This document shows positions 13,781 to 14,007 of a stretch of DNA of 14,007 bases, one piece after another. Every line of letters starts with the position of its first letter. The first letter of the stretch is position 1. Below the pieces are notes generated by a model. The model was not told where the DNA came from, made no database searches, and worked only from the letters and a program-made list of their open reading frames with translations. Position numbers and translations under genes: made by a program. The stretch comes from an uncultured Eubacteriales bacterium (GTDB taxonomy: Bacteria; Bacillota; Clostridia; Oscillospirales; CAG-382), in assembly GCA_934444485.1 (NCBI GenBank), contig CAKSCN010000058.1, forward strand, positions 1 to 14,007, in the 5' to 3' direction.

Positions 13781-13908
13781 GAAAAGCGACTTTAGGAGCT
13801 TTTCAACGTCAATTTTCCATTCTCCATTCTCAATTCTCAATTTTTGAAAAGCCTTGCTTTTCAACATCAATTCTCCATTTTCCATTCTCAACTTTCAATT
13901 CTCAATTA
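13781..13908 (+). repeat. Double head hairpin plus heptamer array (ATTCTCC type) before alaS
   Basis: The head GAAAAGC / GCTTTTC (13781-13787 and 13798-13804) precedes ATTTTCC, ATTCTCC, ATTCTCA, ATTCTCA, ATTTTTG (13812-13846). The stem TTGAAAAGC-CTT-GCTTTTCAA (13844-13864) precedes ATTCTCC, ATTTTCC, ATTCTCA, ACTTTCA, ATTCTCA (13870-13904). The layout matches the double element before recF, but here a Shine-Dalgarno sequence follows. Confidence 0.9.
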
Positions 13909-13927
13909 AAAAAAAGGAGCAACAACC

Positions 13928-14007
13928 ATGAAATGGACCGGACTTAACGAACTGAGAGAAAAATATCTGTCGTTCTTCGAGAGCAAAGGACACCTTCGAC
14001 TCCCGAG
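13928..14007 (+). CDS. alaS: Alanine-tRNA ligase, 5' fragment cut by the window end
   Basis: Only 26 codons are present: MKWTGLNELREKYLSFFESKGHLRLP. This matches the typical AlaRS N-terminus (T.NEIR..FL.FF..KGH....S), the start of the class II aminoacylation domain that charges tRNA-Ala. AAGGAG at 13914-13919 lies 8 bases before the ATG, giving a clear start. A gene of about 2.6 kb is expected beyond the window. Adjacency to gyrB is not the common arrangement. Confidence 0.9.
   Translation, partial: MKWTGLNELREKYLSFFESKGHLRLP

Noticed and set aside
13012..13927. T-box riboswitch before alaS
   Set aside because: I looked for the T-box sequence (GGGTGG.ACCGCG) and a following terminator and found neither; the gap is explained by repeat modules.

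Overview
The window is the replication-origin neighbourhood of a bacterial chromosome, most likely an uncultured member of the Clostridia (Bacillota). The order dnaA - dnaN - recF - remB - gyrB, all on the + strand, is the classical Firmicutes origin cluster, and the products carry the family motifs. Assignment below class level is not possible from sequence alone. Compared with model Firmicutes, the small S4-domain gene usually found between dnaN and recF is missing, gyrA does not follow gyrB (alaS does), and rpmH/rnpA do not lie upstream of dnaA. That place is taken by a divergent M23-family lipoprotein peptidase gene.

Layout. 1-459: repeat DNA downstream of the peptidase gene. 460-1860 (-): G5 + M23 cell-wall peptidase lipoprotein, with a near-perfect ParB-binding parS site embedded in its first codons (1807-1822). 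1861-2969: repeats, then a good sigma-A-type promoter and a leader of about 380 nt for dnaA, bracketed by a 32-bp inverted pair of heptamer arrays. 2970-4784: dnaA. 4785-6122: repeats, a DnaA-box-like cluster plus an AT-rich stretch (probable oriC, about 5597-5885), and a cluster of six hairpins before dnaN. 6123-7253: dnaN. 7254-8141: repeats. 8142-9380: recF. 9381-10223: repeats ending in a striking hairpin/heptamer array. 10224-10478: remB. 10479-10851: repeats. 10852-13011: gyrB. 13012-13927: repeats. 13928-14007: 5' end of alaS.

The genes are ordinary origin housekeeping functions: DnaA opens the origin, DnaN is the polymerase clamp, RecF repairs gaps, GyrB with GyrA removes supercoils, RemB is a small DNA-binding regulator, and the parS site would serve ParB/SMC segregation.

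The unusual content is between the genes. About 5.9 kb (some 42 %) is non-coding, and nearly all of it is a mosaic of interchangeable palindromic modules. Six long composite copies follow one module order. A second element type consists of a 'head' hairpin (GAAAAGC-loop-GCTTTTC) followed by a tail of heptanucleotide tandem repeats whose heptamer differs from copy to copy. Upstream of remB the tail is instead five different hairpins separated by exactly the heptamer ATTTCAC, with no extra base. Several modules appear in alternative versions that keep the stem but change its sequence, which points to selection or propagation at the level of structure. No protein that could mobilise these elements is encoded in the window.
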